From positions 620,001-684,000 of the forward strand of contig NZ_LAZS01000005.1 in assembly GCF_002007205.1 (NCBI RefSeq): 64,000 nucleotides of DNA. The letters run 5' to 3'. Origin of the DNA: Ensifer adhaerens. GTDB lineage: Bacteria > Pseudomonadota > Alphaproteobacteria > Rhizobiales > Rhizobiaceae. This document shows positions 49,654 through 58,099 of this stretch, one piece after another. Position 1 is the stretch's first letter, and the number at the start of each line of letters is the position of its first letter. Under the pieces are notes generated by a model, which saw nothing but the letters and a program-made list of their open reading frames with translations, was not told the origin of the DNA and did no database searches. A program made the translations under genes and the position numbers.

Positions 49654-50238
49654 TCAAGACTCTTCCTTTGTTGGGGCCAATCCGAATAAGCCGCCCATAG
49701 TTGAGAAAGGTCTCGATTGGGGCGGCCTCATCAGCGCCTCGGCTATCCGCTGGATAGACATCCTGCTTCCGATTGAACGTAACGCGTTGTCAATCTCGTT
49801 TATGGTGCCGATCTGCCGCAGGAACTCATCGACCGTCCAGTCCATGTCGAGGTACTTGAACGTGTTGGTTGCAGAAGTGGCGAAAAACTCGACGCCGTCG
49901 GACTGCGCGCTTCGGCGGAAAGGTGTGTGGGCAATGATGTTTCTGCTTTCGCCGCACCTCTTGGCCCGCTTGGCTAAGTCGTCGAAAGCCTTGGCCTCCT
50001 TCTTATCGAGGATGTATTCCGCAACGAGAGCGCGGAGAGTTTTAAGTTTGTCATCGAAGGACATGTTGCGAGTGACTATCGCCGCTCGAAGGCCTTTGAT
50101 CTCAAGGACGTTACTCACCGCGTCATTGATGCCGGCCTCTAGAAGGGCAAAGTAACCCAGGTAGGCACCCACGAGCGTGAACGCTCTAACGTCTGGGTCC
50201 AATGCAAGCAGACCGTCCTTCGTAAATGCTTCCATCAT
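49654..50238 (-). CDS. HEPN-like hypothetical protein
   Basis: A 194-residue soluble, mainly helical protein. The notable motif is RCGESRNIIAHTPFRRS near residue 95: an Arg-x4-His (RNIIAH) arrangement in a helical context, as in HEPN-fold ribonucleases. The N-terminal helices (LVGAYLGYFALLEAGINDAV) fit the same fold. No partner such as MNT is adjacent. GC content and codon use differ from the cob genes, and the neighbours include gene remnants, so this is an accessory stretch. HEPN proteins often act in toxin-antitoxin or phage defence; here that is only a hypothesis. The start at 50238 has an AGGAT site. Confidence 0.65.
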   Translation of the reverse strand: MMEAFTKDGLLALDPDVRAFTLVGAYLGYFALLEAGINDAVSNVLEIKGLRAAIVTRNMSFDDKLKTLRALVAEYILDKKEAKAFDDLAKRAKRCGESRNIIAHTPFRRSAQSDGVEFFATSATNTFKYLDMDWTVDEFLRQIGTINEIDNALRSIGSRMSIQRIAEALMRPPQSRPFSTMGGLFGLAPTKEES

Positions 50239-50311
50239 GTGATCCTACGCCAGCCCTCAAAAACACTCGCGAAGGTCGCGCAAGCGTGGGACATAGGCAA
50301 GTGGTGATTTG

Positions 50312-50713
50312 ATGCGACCGCAACCGCCATCGTCGATGTTCGACGACATTCCCTCGCCAGCCTTCACCCCGGCCGAGGATATGCCAGACTGGGTAGAAGT
50401 AACGTTCCTCGACCCCGCGTCGCCGGTTCACAATCCGGACCACCGCCACCTAAGCTTCGCCGACATCGGTTTCCTTTCGACCATCATCGGCAACAGCAAG
50501 AAGGGTCGCCGTGTCATCGGTCAGTGTGAGACGGGATCTCCGCAAGGCACGATGGGCAAGTGGTCCCGCGCCCATGCTGAAATCCAGGTCAAGCAGTGGT
50601 TCGCGCACGTCTCCGATTTCAGCATCACGCTGAACGTAGACCACTGCCGAGACTGCGGCGGCAGGGGCGCAGATCGCCCACGCCTCCGGTCTCGTCAGCT
50701 GCGCTCGGCCTAA
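50312..50713 (+). pseudogene. Truncated phage-type putative metallopeptidase
   Basis: The first 110 residues match the N-terminal part of a phage/prophage 'putative metallopeptidase' family as I recall it: DDIPSPAFTPAEDMPDWVEV, LSFADIGFLSTIIGNSKKGR, GQCETGSPQGTMGKWSRAHA, and SDFSITLNVDH. In intact members the sequence then runs to an HExxH-type zinc site (EHELYHC). Here it turns into RDCGGRGADRPRLRSRQLRS and stops, with no HExxH in any frame downstream. So only the 5' part remains, cut or frameshifted near 50645. It suggests an old phage-derived segment. Confidence 0.65.
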
Positions 50714-50934
50714 CACACCTCATTCATCTCGAAGAGCGGCAGGGCGAGGCAGATCGACAGGACGAGCCAAGGCTCGCCCTCGATCATGGCGCCGTCGGCC
50801 ATCTCGCTCAGCGTGAGACGTGGGGCGATATCGGCGCAAGTCTGCTCCAACAGGGCGATTGCTTCTTCAGCCTTCAAGCCGTCCGGATAGCGAACGGTGT
50901 ACTTCCTGAGGTGGTTTGCTTCGTCTGAGGTCAT
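50710..50934 (-). CDS. Hypothetical protein (74 aa)
   Basis: A 74-residue soluble frame: MTSDEANHLRKYTVRYPDGL, a helical Glu/Ala/Leu segment, and a C-terminal hydrophobic stretch (WLVLSICLALPLFEMN). It is convergent with the truncated metallopeptidase and shares four bases with it. There is no recognised family and the ribosome site is weak. It may be another remnant of the same accessory segment. Confidence 0.4.
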   Translation of the reverse strand: MTSDEANHLRKYTVRYPDGLKAEEAIALLEQTCADIAPRLTLSEMADGAMIEGEPWLVLSICLALPLFEMNEVC

Positions 50935-51178
50935 TTTGACGGGGCTTGGAGAGAGCTATGGCGAAAACGGGCGTTGCGATGCGGTAAAGACCTACATCGC
51001 GCGGTTGCCGTTAGTTTCGATAGCTCTTCGGTGGTAGCGGCCTCAGTCAAAAAGGAATACGCAGCATGGGCAGGGGTACCCGTACGATCTTCCGGCCGCA
51101 GGCGGGCCGACAGGCATCGTTCCTCGCCGTGCCGGCGGATATCGCTGACTTCCGGTGGTCTGGTTGAAGGCCCCCGCC

Positions 51179-51964
51179 TCAGAGCCCCAGCCAGATCCTC
51201 AAGGGATGCGTCGGGTCGGCGAGCAAGCGGATCGCGAGCGCGATCGAGACGATGACGAGCAGCGGCTTGATGATCCTGGCGCCCTTGGCCATGGCGTAGC
51301 GCGAGCCGACCTGGGCGCCGAGGAACTGGCCGAGGCCCATCAGCAGGCCGACCTTCCAGAGGATGGCGCCGAAGAAGAGGAAGACGCCGAAGGCGCCGAC
51401 GTTCGAGCCGAAGTTCAGGAACTTCGTGTGCGCGGTTGCCTTCAAGACGCCGAAGCCTGCGAGCGTGACGAAGCCGAGCATGAAGAACGAGCCGGTGCCG
51501 GGGCCGAAGACGCCGTCGTAGAAGCCGATCAGCGGTACCAGCGTCAGCGTGAAGACGAAGGGCGTGACGCGGCTGTGCTGGTCGACGTCGCCCATGTTCG
51601 GCTTCAGGCCGAAATAGAGCGCGATCGCGATCAAGAGGAAGGGAAGCACCGCCTTCAGCACGTCGCCGGGAACGACGGTCGCGAGCAGCGCGCCAAGAAT
51701 AGCGCCGGCACCCGACATCAACGCCATCGGCAATTGCTCTTTCAGGTTCACATGCCCCTTGCGCGCATAGGAAAGCGTTGCCGAGCCCGAGCCGAACAAC
51801 CCCTGCAGCTTGTTGGTGCCGAGCGTCTGCAAGGGCGGGATGCCGGCAATCAGCATCGCCGGAATGGTGATCATGCCGCCGCCGCCGGCGATCGAATCGA
51901 TGAAGCCGGCGATGAAGGCGGCAACGAACAGGAAGGCGAGCAGATGGAAGGCGAGGTCTTGCAC
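51179..51964 (-). CDS. TSUP-family (TauE/SafE) transporter
   Basis: A 261-residue inner-membrane protein with about eight helices in two homologous halves. The family motif is FIAGFIDSIAGGGGMITIPA near residue 18, repeated in the second half as GFYDGVFGPGTGSFFMLGFV near residue 143. TSUP proteins export sulfite, sulfoacetate or related anions or import sulfur compounds; the substrate is unknown. The gene appears monocistronic: 459 bp of non-coding sequence lie upstream and 244 bp downstream. Confidence 0.88.
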   Translation of the reverse strand: MQDLAFHLLAFLFVAAFIAGFIDSIAGGGGMITIPAMLIAGIPPLQTLGTNKLQGLFGSGSATLSYARKGHVNLKEQLPMALMSGAGAILGALLATVVPGDVLKAVLPFLLIAIALYFGLKPNMGDVDQHSRVTPFVFTLTLVPLIGFYDGVFGPGTGSFFMLGFVTLAGFGVLKATAHTKFLNFGSNVGAFGVFLFFGAILWKVGLLMGLGQFLGAQVGSRYAMAKGARIIKPLLVIVSIALAIRLLADPTHPLRIWLGL

Positions 51965-52423
51965 GGGGAGGACTCAGGGGAGGGAGAGGTTTGGGGCTTT
52001 GGCGCCTTGTGTCAGAGCCGGGCGCGATTTGCAAAGCCTTCTGTTGCCGCGTTGTTGAGAGGCGGGACCGCAAGAGGTCAAATCTTTCAAGGATTCAAAG
52101 CGCTGCCTTGAGTCGCTGTGTTTCTCGATAAAGGCGTTTTCTATCGCGTGAGGGCCGGAAAAGGCGGTCATCGCGATACGGCGGGCAAATGACCGCCTTC
52201 CCCAAACGCGACATCGTCACGGCGCAATCCGGTTTGACCGGTCTTGCGCGCTCCGGTAAAAATGAAGGACATGCGACGGCGTCCGCTTCGGCGGACTGAA
52301 AGAGCGTCCGGTGCGGCCGACCCAAAAAGGGGGCCTCTAGCCGGTGCTGTCCAGATCGGCCCGGGATTGACTGTTCCAGCCGGCGCTTCGTTAAGGAAAA
52401 CCGACGAAGGGAGCCGGCCGCCG
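51965..52423. other. Intergenic region before the cobE-A-B-C-D genes
   Basis: About 460 bp between the TSUP gene (minus strand) and cobE (plus strand). Long antisense frames are present but none is convincing. No B12 box (AGCCAGGAGACCTGCC-type) was seen, so a cobalamin riboswitch is not apparent in front of this cob group. Confidence 0.45.
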
Positions 52424-52951
52424 ATGGCATCGGTCAGCGGATCAAAGCAATTCCAGCAAGAGCGCATGGCCGCCTTGCGCCCGGAACCGTGTGAAAACAA
52501 CTCTCCGGCAGAGGCGACGAAAGGCGAGGTCGGGCTGGTGCTCGGGCTCGGTTGCGAGCGTCGCACGCCGGCCGAAGAGGTGATCGCCCTTGCCGAGCGT
52601 GCGCTTGCCGATGCCGGTGCTGCGCCCAGCGATCTGCGGCTGGTCGCCTCGCTCGATGCGCGCGCCGAGGAGCCGGCGATCCTGGCGGCCGCGCGACATT
52701 TCGCGGTGCCGGCGGCGTTCTACGATGCCGCCACGCTCGAAGCCGAAGCCTCCCGGCTCGCCAATCCCTCGGAGATCGTCTTTGCCCATACGGGCTGCCA
52801 TGGGGTTGCCGAGGGTGCGGCGCTCGTCGGCGCCGGCCGTGAAGCCGTGCTGGTCGTGCCGAAGATCGTATCCGCGCATGCGACGGCGGCGCTCGCCGGG
52901 CCGGCGACCTTGCGTGTCGGGAAGCGCGCCCAAGCGGCGGAGGTCGTCTGA
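52424..52951 (+). CDS. cobE: CobE/CbiG-C-type cobalamin biosynthesis protein with repeat-derived N-terminus
   Basis: A 175-residue protein. The core from residue about 37 (VGLVLGLGCERRTPAEEVIA) to the end is the CbiG C-terminal/CobE fold, including IVFAHTGCHGVAEGAALVGA near residue 120. CobE is needed for cobalamin synthesis and is thought to assist early corrin ring steps. The first 35 residues are encoded by an ATTCC-family repeat and read SKQFQQERMAALRPEPCENN. The ATG at 52424 has a GAAGGGAG site; another ATG within the repeat (52466) could also be used. It heads the group cobE-cobA-cobB-cobC-cobD. Confidence 0.85.
   Translation: MASVSGSKQFQQERMAALRPEPCENNSPAEATKGEVGLVLGLGCERRTPAEEVIALAERALADAGAAPSDLRLVASLDARAEEPAILAAARHFAVPAAFYDAATLEAEASRLANPSEIVFAHTGCHGVAEGAALVGAGREAVLVVPKIVSAHATAALAGPATLRVGKRAQAAEVV
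52448..52505. repeat. ATTCC-family palindromic repeat within cobE 5' end
   Basis: CAATTCCAGCAAGAGCGCAT then TTGCGCCCGGAACCGTGTGA. It aligns with the copy in cobC (CAATTCCAGCAAAAGTGCGA, TTGCGTCCGGGATTG), with the first 12 bases identical. It is read in the same frame as in cobC, giving QFQQ...LRP in both proteins. Confidence 0.65.
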
Positions 52952-53072
52952 TGGGCTCTCATGTTGTTGAATTGAATCAATATTTTGTCCGGGTTTGCTC
53001 TGAAGTTGAATCCGGTTCTTTAGAGTCAGGCGTGCCGTCGGACGGCGCCGGCACAAGGGTGAGGCAGCACGC

Positions 53073-53915
53073 ATGATCGACGACCTCTTTGCCGGATTGC
53101 CGGCGCTCGAAAAAGGCTCGGTCTGGCTCGTCGGCGCCGGTCCGGGCGATCCGGGCCTGTTGACGCTGCATGCGGCCAATGCGCTGCGACAGGCGGATGT
53201 GATCGTGCATGATGCGCTGGTCAACGAGGACTGCCTGAAGCTCGCGCGGCCGGGCGCGGTGCTGGAGTTTGCGGGAAAACGCGGCGGCAAGCCGTCGCCG
53301 AAGCAGCGCCACATCTCGCTTCGCCTCGTCGAGCTTGCACGCGCCGGCAACCGGGTGCTGCGGCTCAAAGGCGGCGATCCCTTCGTCTTCGGCCGCGGCG
53401 GCGAGGAGGCGCTGACGCTGGTCGAGCATCAGGTGCCGTTCCGCATCGTGCCCGGCATCACCGCCGGAATCGGCGGCCTTGCCTATGCCGGCATTCCGGT
53501 CACGCATCGCGAAGTCAACCACGCCGTCACCTTCCTGACTGGGCACGATTCCTCCGGCCTGGTGCCCGATCGCATCAACTGGCAGGGCATCGCCAGCGGC
53601 TCGCCTGTGATCGTCATGTACATGGCGATGAAGCATATCGGCGCGATCACGGCCAACCTTATTGCCGGCGGCCGCTCGCCGGACGAGCCGGTCGCCTTCG
53701 TCTGCAATGCGGCGACGCCGGAACAGGCGGTGCTCGAAACGACGCTTTCGCGCGCCGAGGCCGATGTCGAGGCGGCAGGCCTTGAGCCACCGGCGATCGT
53801 CGTCGTCGGCGAGGTGGTGCGGCTTCGCGCGGCACTCGACTGGATCGGCGCGCTTGACGGGCGCAAGCTTGCTGTCGACCCCTTCGCCAATCGCATTCTC
53901 AGGAACCCGGCATGA
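53073..53915 (+). CDS. cobA: Uroporphyrinogen-III C-methyltransferase
   Basis: A 280-residue SAM-dependent enzyme that methylates uroporphyrinogen III at C2 and C7 to precorrin-2, the entry to corrin synthesis. The SAM-binding loop is VWLVGAGPGDPGLLTLHAAN near residue 17; other hallmarks are VLRLKGGDPFVFGRGGEEAL near residue 93 and IVPGITAGIGGLAYAGIPVT near residue 127. Length matches the classical CobA. It overlaps cobB by four bases (ATGA). A 121-bp spacer follows cobE. Confidence 0.97.
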   Translation: MIDDLFAGLPALEKGSVWLVGAGPGDPGLLTLHAANALRQADVIVHDALVNEDCLKLARPGAVLEFAGKRGGKPSPKQRHISLRLVELARAGNRVLRLKGGDPFVFGRGGEEALTLVEHQVPFRIVPGITAGIGGLAYAGIPVTHREVNHAVTFLTGHDSSGLVPDRINWQGIASGSPVIVMYMAMKHIGAITANLIAGGRSPDEPVAFVCNAATPEQAVLETTLSRAEADVEAAGLEPPAIVVVGEVVRLRAALDWIGALDGRKLAVDPFANRILRNPA

Positions 53916-55216
53916 GCGGATTGCTGATCGCAGCACCCGCGTCCGGCTCCGGCAAGACGACGGTGACGCTTGGGCTGATGCGCGCGCTCAAGAAGCGCGG
54001 CGTCGCGATTGCGCCCGGCAAGGCCGGGCCGGACTATATCGACCCCGCCTTCCATGCGGCGGCGACCGGCGAGCCCTGCTTCAACTACGATCCCTGGGCG
54101 ATGCGGTCGGAACTGTTGCTAGCCAATGCGTCGCATGCGGCTGCCGGCGGGCGCACCTTGATCATCGAGGCGATGATGGGGCTGCATGACGGGGCTGCCG
54201 ACGGCTCCGGAACGCCCGCGGACCTTGCCGCGACGCTGAACCTTGCGGTCATCCTGGTCGTCGATTGCGCCCGCATGTCCCAGTCGGTCGCGGCGCTGGT
54301 TCGCGGCTATGCCGATCACCGCGACGATATCCGGGTGGTCGGCGTCATCCTCAACAAGGTCGGCAGCGACCGGCATGAAAAGATGCTGCGCGACGCGCTC
54401 GACAAGGTGCGCATGCCTGTCTTCGGCGTGCTCAGGCAGGACAGCGCGCTGCAATTGCCGGAGCGTCATCTGGGTCTGGTCCAGGCCGGCGAACACGGGG
54501 CGCTCGAAGGTTTCATCGAGGCGGCGGCTGGGCGAGTCGAGGCGGCCTGTGATCTCGACGCTATCCGCCTGATCGCGACGATCCTGCCGCAGGAGACGGC
54601 ACCGACAGGTGTCGAGCGGTTCCGTCCACTCGGCCAGCGGATCGCCGTTGCGCGCGATATCGCCTTTGCCTTCTGCTACGAGCATCTGCTCTTCGACTGG
54701 CGTCGCGCCGGCGCCGAGATCGCGTTCTTCTCGCCGCTCTCCGACGAGGCGCCGAATCCCGATGCCGATGCCGTCTATCTGCCCGGCGGCTATCCGGAGC
54801 TGCATGCGGGGCGCTTGAGCGCGGCCTCCCGCTTCCGGTCGGGCATGCATGCGGCGGCCGAACGCGGCGCCCGGATCTTCGGCGAATGCGGCGGCTACAT
54901 GGTGCTTGGCGAAGGGCTTGTCGCCGCCGATGGCGCGCGCTACGACATGCTCGGCCTGCTGCCGCTCATCACCAGTTTTGCCGAGCGCAGGCGGCACCTC
55001 GGTTACCGCCGCGTCGTGCCAGTCGATAACGCCTTCTTCGATGGACCCATGACGGCGCACGAATTCCACTATGCGACCATCGTCGCCGAAGGGGCGGCCG
55101 ATCGGCTGTTTGCGATGAGTGATGCCGCCGGCGAGGATCTCGGCCATGCCGGTTTGAGACGCGGCAATGTCGCCGGCTCCTTCATGCATCTGATCGACAT
55201 CGCAGGCGCAGCATGA
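53912..55216 (+). CDS. cobB: Cobyrinate a,c-diamide synthase (hydrogenobyrinate amidating)
   Basis: A 434-residue glutamine-dependent amidotransferase that amidates the a and c side chains of hydrogenobyrinic acid. The ATP-binding half opens MSGLLIAAPASGSGKTTVTL, with KAGPDYIDPAFHAAATGEPC near residue 36 and the VVDCARMSQSVAALV Walker-B region. The glutaminase half has the nucleophile Cys in FGECGGYMVLGEGL near residue 327. The length is the classical CobB length. It overlaps cobA (ATGA) and cobC by four bases. Confidence 0.97.
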   Translation: MSGLLIAAPASGSGKTTVTLGLMRALKKRGVAIAPGKAGPDYIDPAFHAAATGEPCFNYDPWAMRSELLLANASHAAAGGRTLIIEAMMGLHDGAADGSGTPADLAATLNLAVILVVDCARMSQSVAALVRGYADHRDDIRVVGVILNKVGSDRHEKMLRDALDKVRMPVFGVLRQDSALQLPERHLGLVQAGEHGALEGFIEAAAGRVEAACDLDAIRLIATILPQETAPTGVERFRPLGQRIAVARDIAFAFCYEHLLFDWRRAGAEIAFFSPLSDEAPNPDADAVYLPGGYPELHAGRLSAASRFRSGMHAAAERGARIFGECGGYMVLGEGLVAADGARYDMLGLLPLITSFAERRRHLGYRRVVPVDNAFFDGPMTAHEFHYATIVAEGAADRLFAMSDAAGEDLGHAGLRRGNVAGSFMHLIDIAGAA

Positions 55217-56274
55217 GCGCACCGATCATCCATGGCGGCGGCATCACCGAAGCCGCAGCGCGCTTTGGCGGCCGGCTCGAAGACTGGCTCGATCTGTCGA
55301 CCGGCATCAACCCATGCCCCGTCGCCTTGCCTCAAGTCCCCGAGCGCGCCTGGCACCGGCTGCCGGATCGGCAGACGGTGGATGATGCGCGGCTGGCCGC
55401 CGCCGAATACTACCGCACCAACGGCGTGCTGCCTTTGCCGGTGCCGGGCACGCAATCGGTGATCCAGCTTCTGCCGCGTCTGATGCAATTCCAGCAAAAG
55501 TGCGAAGCGGTTTTGCGTCCGGGATTGCATGGAAGCGGGAAGCCGCCGGCAAACAGGCGCGTCGCGGTCTTCGGGCCGACTTATGGTGAATACGCCCGGG
55601 TGCTTTCGGCTGCAGGTTTCGCCGTCGATCGGGTCGAGGATGCCGATGGGCTCACCGCCGAACATGGCCTCGTCGTCGTCGTGAACCCCAACAACCCGAC
55701 CGGCCGGGCCTTCGCGCCGGCCGAGCTTCTGGCGATGGCCGGAAGGCTGCGGGAGCAGGGCGGATTGCTGCTGGTCGACGAGGCCTTCGGCGATCTTGAG
55801 CCGGAGCTGAGCGTTGCCGGCCACATCAGTGGCGAGGGCAACCTCGTCGTCTTCCGTTCCTTCGGCAAGTTCTTCGGCCTTGCGGGCTTGCGCCTCGGTT
55901 TCGTCGTCGCGACGGAACCGGTGCTTCAATCTTTCGCCGATTGGCTCGGCCCCTGGGCCGTCTCCGGCCCGGCGCTGACGATCTCGAAAACTCTGATGCA
56001 GGGCGATACGAAGGCGATTGCCGCCGGCATTCTCGAGCGGCGCGCCGGCCTCGACGCGGCGCTGGATGGGGCAGGGCTCACCCACATCGGTGGCACGGGG
56101 CTTTTCGTGCTGGTCGAACATGCGCGGGCGGCTCTGCTGCAGGAGCGGCTTTGCGAAGCCCATATCCTCACGCGCAAGTTCGACTATGCGCCGACTTGGC
56201 TGCGCATCGGCCTTGCGCCGGATGCGGCGGCCGACCGGCGGCTTGCGGATGCGCTCCGCCGCATGGAGCTCTGA
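55213..56274 (+). CDS. cobC: Threonine-phosphate decarboxylase CobC with a repeat-encoded insertion
   Basis: A 353-residue PLP-dependent enzyme (CobC, = CobD of Salmonella) that makes (R)-1-amino-2-propanol O-phosphate for the nucleotide loop. PLP-site features are VVVVNPNNPTGRAF near residue 156, LLLVDEAFGDLEPE near residue 185 and the Lys in FRSFGKFFGLAGLRLGF near residue 217. Residues about 92-111 (QFQQKCEAVLRPGLHGSGKP) come from an ATTCC-family repeat. The classical CobC has about 333 residues, so the excess is roughly this block. It starts within the cobB stop and is followed directly by cobD. Confidence 0.93.
   Translation: MSAPIIHGGGITEAAARFGGRLEDWLDLSTGINPCPVALPQVPERAWHRLPDRQTVDDARLAAAEYYRTNGVLPLPVPGTQSVIQLLPRLMQFQQKCEAVLRPGLHGSGKPPANRRVAVFGPTYGEYARVLSAAGFAVDRVEDADGLTAEHGLVVVVNPNNPTGRAFAPAELLAMAGRLREQGGLLLVDEAFGDLEPELSVAGHISGEGNLVVFRSFGKFFGLAGLRLGFVVATEPVLQSFADWLGPWAVSGPALTISKTLMQGDTKAIAAGILERRAGLDAALDGAGLTHIGGTGLFVLVEHARAALLQERLCEAHILTRKFDYAPTWLRIGLAPDAAADRRLADALRRMEL
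55486..55543. repeat. ATTCC-family palindromic repeat inside cobC
   Basis: CAATTCCAGCAAAAGTGCGA then GGTTTTGCGTCCGGGATTGC and ATGGAAGCGGGAA. The ends CAATTCC and GGGATTG are inverted, as are GCAAAA and TTTTGC. It is inserted in frame in a region where CobC homologues are shorter. Related copies lie in cobE and between cobN and cobO. Confidence 0.75.
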
Positions 56275-57246
56275 GTGTCGGAGACGATCCTGCTCATCCT
56301 TGCGCTGGCGCTGGTGATCGACCGCATCGTCGGCGATCCGGATTGGCTCTGGGCGCGCGTGCCGCATCCCGTCGTGTTCTTCGGCAAGGCCATCGGCTTT
56401 TTCGACGAGCGGCTGAACCGCGACGACCTCGAGGACCGTGTTCGCAAGTTTCGTGGCGTCGTCACCATCCTTCTGCTGCTGGCCGTCAGCGCCTGGTTCG
56501 GCCACTTGCTGCATCGTCTGTTTGCCGCCTTCGGTCCGCTCGGCTTCCTGTTGGAAGCGGTGCTGGTCGCGGTCTTCCTGGCGCAGAAGAGCCTTGCCGA
56601 TCACGTCCGCCGCGTCGCCGAGGGTTTGCGCCAAGGGGGGCTTGAGGGGGGACGTGCCGCCGTCTCGATGATCGTCGGCCGCGATCCGAAGACGCTCGAC
56701 GAACCGGCTGTCTGCCGCGCCGCGATCGAAAGCCTTGCCGAGAATTTCTCCGATGGCGTCGTGGCTCCCGCCTTCTGGTATGCGGTCGCCGGCCTGCCGG
56801 GTCTCATCGCCTACAAGATGCTGAACACCGCAGATTCGATGATCGGGCACAAATCGCCGAAATATCTGCATTTCGGCTGGGCCTCGGCCCGGCTTGACGA
56901 CCTCGCCAATCTGCCGGCAGCAAGGCTTTCGATCCTGCTGATTGCCGCCGGCGCGCTGATCCACCGCGGCGCGCAGGCCGCCAAGGACGCGCTGACCGTG
57001 GCCCTTCGCGACCATGGCCTGCACCGTTCGCCGAATTCCGGCTGGCCCGAAGCGGCGATGGCCGGCGCGCTCGACCTGCGGCTTGCCGGCCCGCGCATCT
57101 ATGGCGGCGTCAAGGTCAGCGAGCCGATGATCAATGGGCCGGGTCGGCCGGTCGCGGCAAGCGAAGACATCGATGCGGGCATCGCCGTCTTTTATGGCGC
57201 CTGCACGGTCATGACCGCAGCCATTGTTGCAATCGCGATGATTTGA
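56275..57246 (+). CDS. cobD: Adenosylcobinamide-phosphate synthase (CbiB family)
   Basis: A 323-residue integral membrane protein that joins adenosylcobyric acid to aminopropanol phosphate. It opens with GTG at 56275 immediately after the cobC stop and begins VSETILLILALALVIDRIVG. Family hallmarks are DPDWLWARVPHPVVFFGKAI near residue 21, AVCRAAIESLAENFSDGVVA near residue 143 and FWYAVAGLPGLIAYKMLNTA near residue 165. About five transmembrane helices. The length matches the classical CobD. It ends the cobE-A-B-C-D group. Confidence 0.95.
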   Translation: MSETILLILALALVIDRIVGDPDWLWARVPHPVVFFGKAIGFFDERLNRDDLEDRVRKFRGVVTILLLLAVSAWFGHLLHRLFAAFGPLGFLLEAVLVAVFLAQKSLADHVRRVAEGLRQGGLEGGRAAVSMIVGRDPKTLDEPAVCRAAIESLAENFSDGVVAPAFWYAVAGLPGLIAYKMLNTADSMIGHKSPKYLHFGWASARLDDLANLPAARLSILLIAAGALIHRGAQAAKDALTVALRDHGLHRSPNSGWPEAAMAGALDLRLAGPRIYGGVKVSEPMINGPGRPVAASEDIDAGIAVFYGACTVMTAAIVAIAMI

Positions 57247-57376
57247 TCGCGGAAGTTGACCTTCGCGTTAAGACTTTGCTTTCCATATGGATTAAGATCG
57301 TATCATATTCGGTCAGTTATTCTCCCTGGGACGTCTGGTTCCACCGGTAAGTGTTCGTTTTTCCGGAGAGAGAAGC

Positions 57377-57805
57377 ATGCGCAAAACCCTTTTGACTGCG
57401 CTGATTGCCGCTCTGCTGCAGTTTCCCGTTCAGCCCGTGAACGCCGCCAACCTCATTGCCGATATCAGCCTGTCGTCGCAGACCATGACCGTCCGGCAGT
57501 ATGGCGTCATCATGTATCGCTGGAAGGTGTCGACGGCCCGCAGGGGTTATGTCACGCCGCGCGGCAGCTGGAGCGCCAAGTGGCTCTCGCGCTACCATCG
57601 CTCGCGCAAATACGACGATGCGCCCATGCCCTATGCGGTGTTCTTCAATGGCGGCTATGCCATCCACGCCACCTACGACATCAAGCGGCTTGGCCGCCCG
57701 GCATCGCACGGCTGCGTGCGGCTGCATCCGAACAATGCGGCGGAGTTCTTCGCGCTGACGCGCGAGCATGGGCTGAAGAATACGCGGATCGTGATTACGC
57801 GGTGA
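57377..57805 (+). CDS. L,D-transpeptidase (YkuD)
   Basis: A 142-residue exported enzyme that cross-links peptidoglycan or attaches proteins to it. The signal peptide is MRKTLLTALIAALLQFPVQP to VNA. The catalytic motif HxxxxxxxxxxxxxxSHGCVRL is present as AIHATYDIKRLGRPASHGCV near residue 95-114, with the nucleophile Cys113. It is a minimal YkuD domain without substrate-binding modules. A GGAGAGAGAAGC ribosome site precedes the ATG. RIME-like repeats follow. Confidence 0.93.
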   Translation: MRKTLLTALIAALLQFPVQPVNAANLIADISLSSQTMTVRQYGVIMYRWKVSTARRGYVTPRGSWSAKWLSRYHRSRKYDDAPMPYAVFFNGGYAIHATYDIKRLGRPASHGCVRLHPNNAAEFFALTREHGLKNTRIVITR

Positions 57806-57853
57806 CGTTTCGGTTGCGCTGAATTCCGGCCTTTGCCTTGCTGAAGAAACCAG

Positions 57854-58033
57854 CCCTTCATCCGCCTGCCGGCACCTTCTCCCCGCGGGCGGGGAGAAGG
57901 GACGTTGTGGCGCGCGCTCGTTCTCAACAGGGCCGCTTGATGTTGCCGCCTGCGACAGTGCCTCAGACGCCAACGCCGCGGCTATCCACGTTCCCTCTCC
58001 CCGCTTGCGGGGAGAGGGTTAGGGTGAGGGGCA
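57854..58033. repeat. RIME-like palindrome pair (inverted order)
   Basis: CTTCTCCCCGCGGGCGGGGA with CATCCGCCTGCCGGCAC (57854-57903), then CCCTCTCCCCGCTTGCGGGG with TTAGGGTGAGGGGC (57990-58033). The two units correspond to those at 5.7 and 29.3 kb but in the opposite orientation. They lie between the convergent L,D-transpeptidase and FNR-type regulator genes. Confidence 0.8.
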
Positions 58034-58099
58034 AATCCTTGAAGAGCGAGCCAGGGCGACGGCTCGAACAGATAGCGCCGTCGCTCGTCGCTGAACGGC

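Noticed and set aside
51965-53072. Cobalamin riboswitch in front of cobE or cobA
   Set aside because: No B12 box or GCCACTG / CGGGAAGG blocks were found in order.
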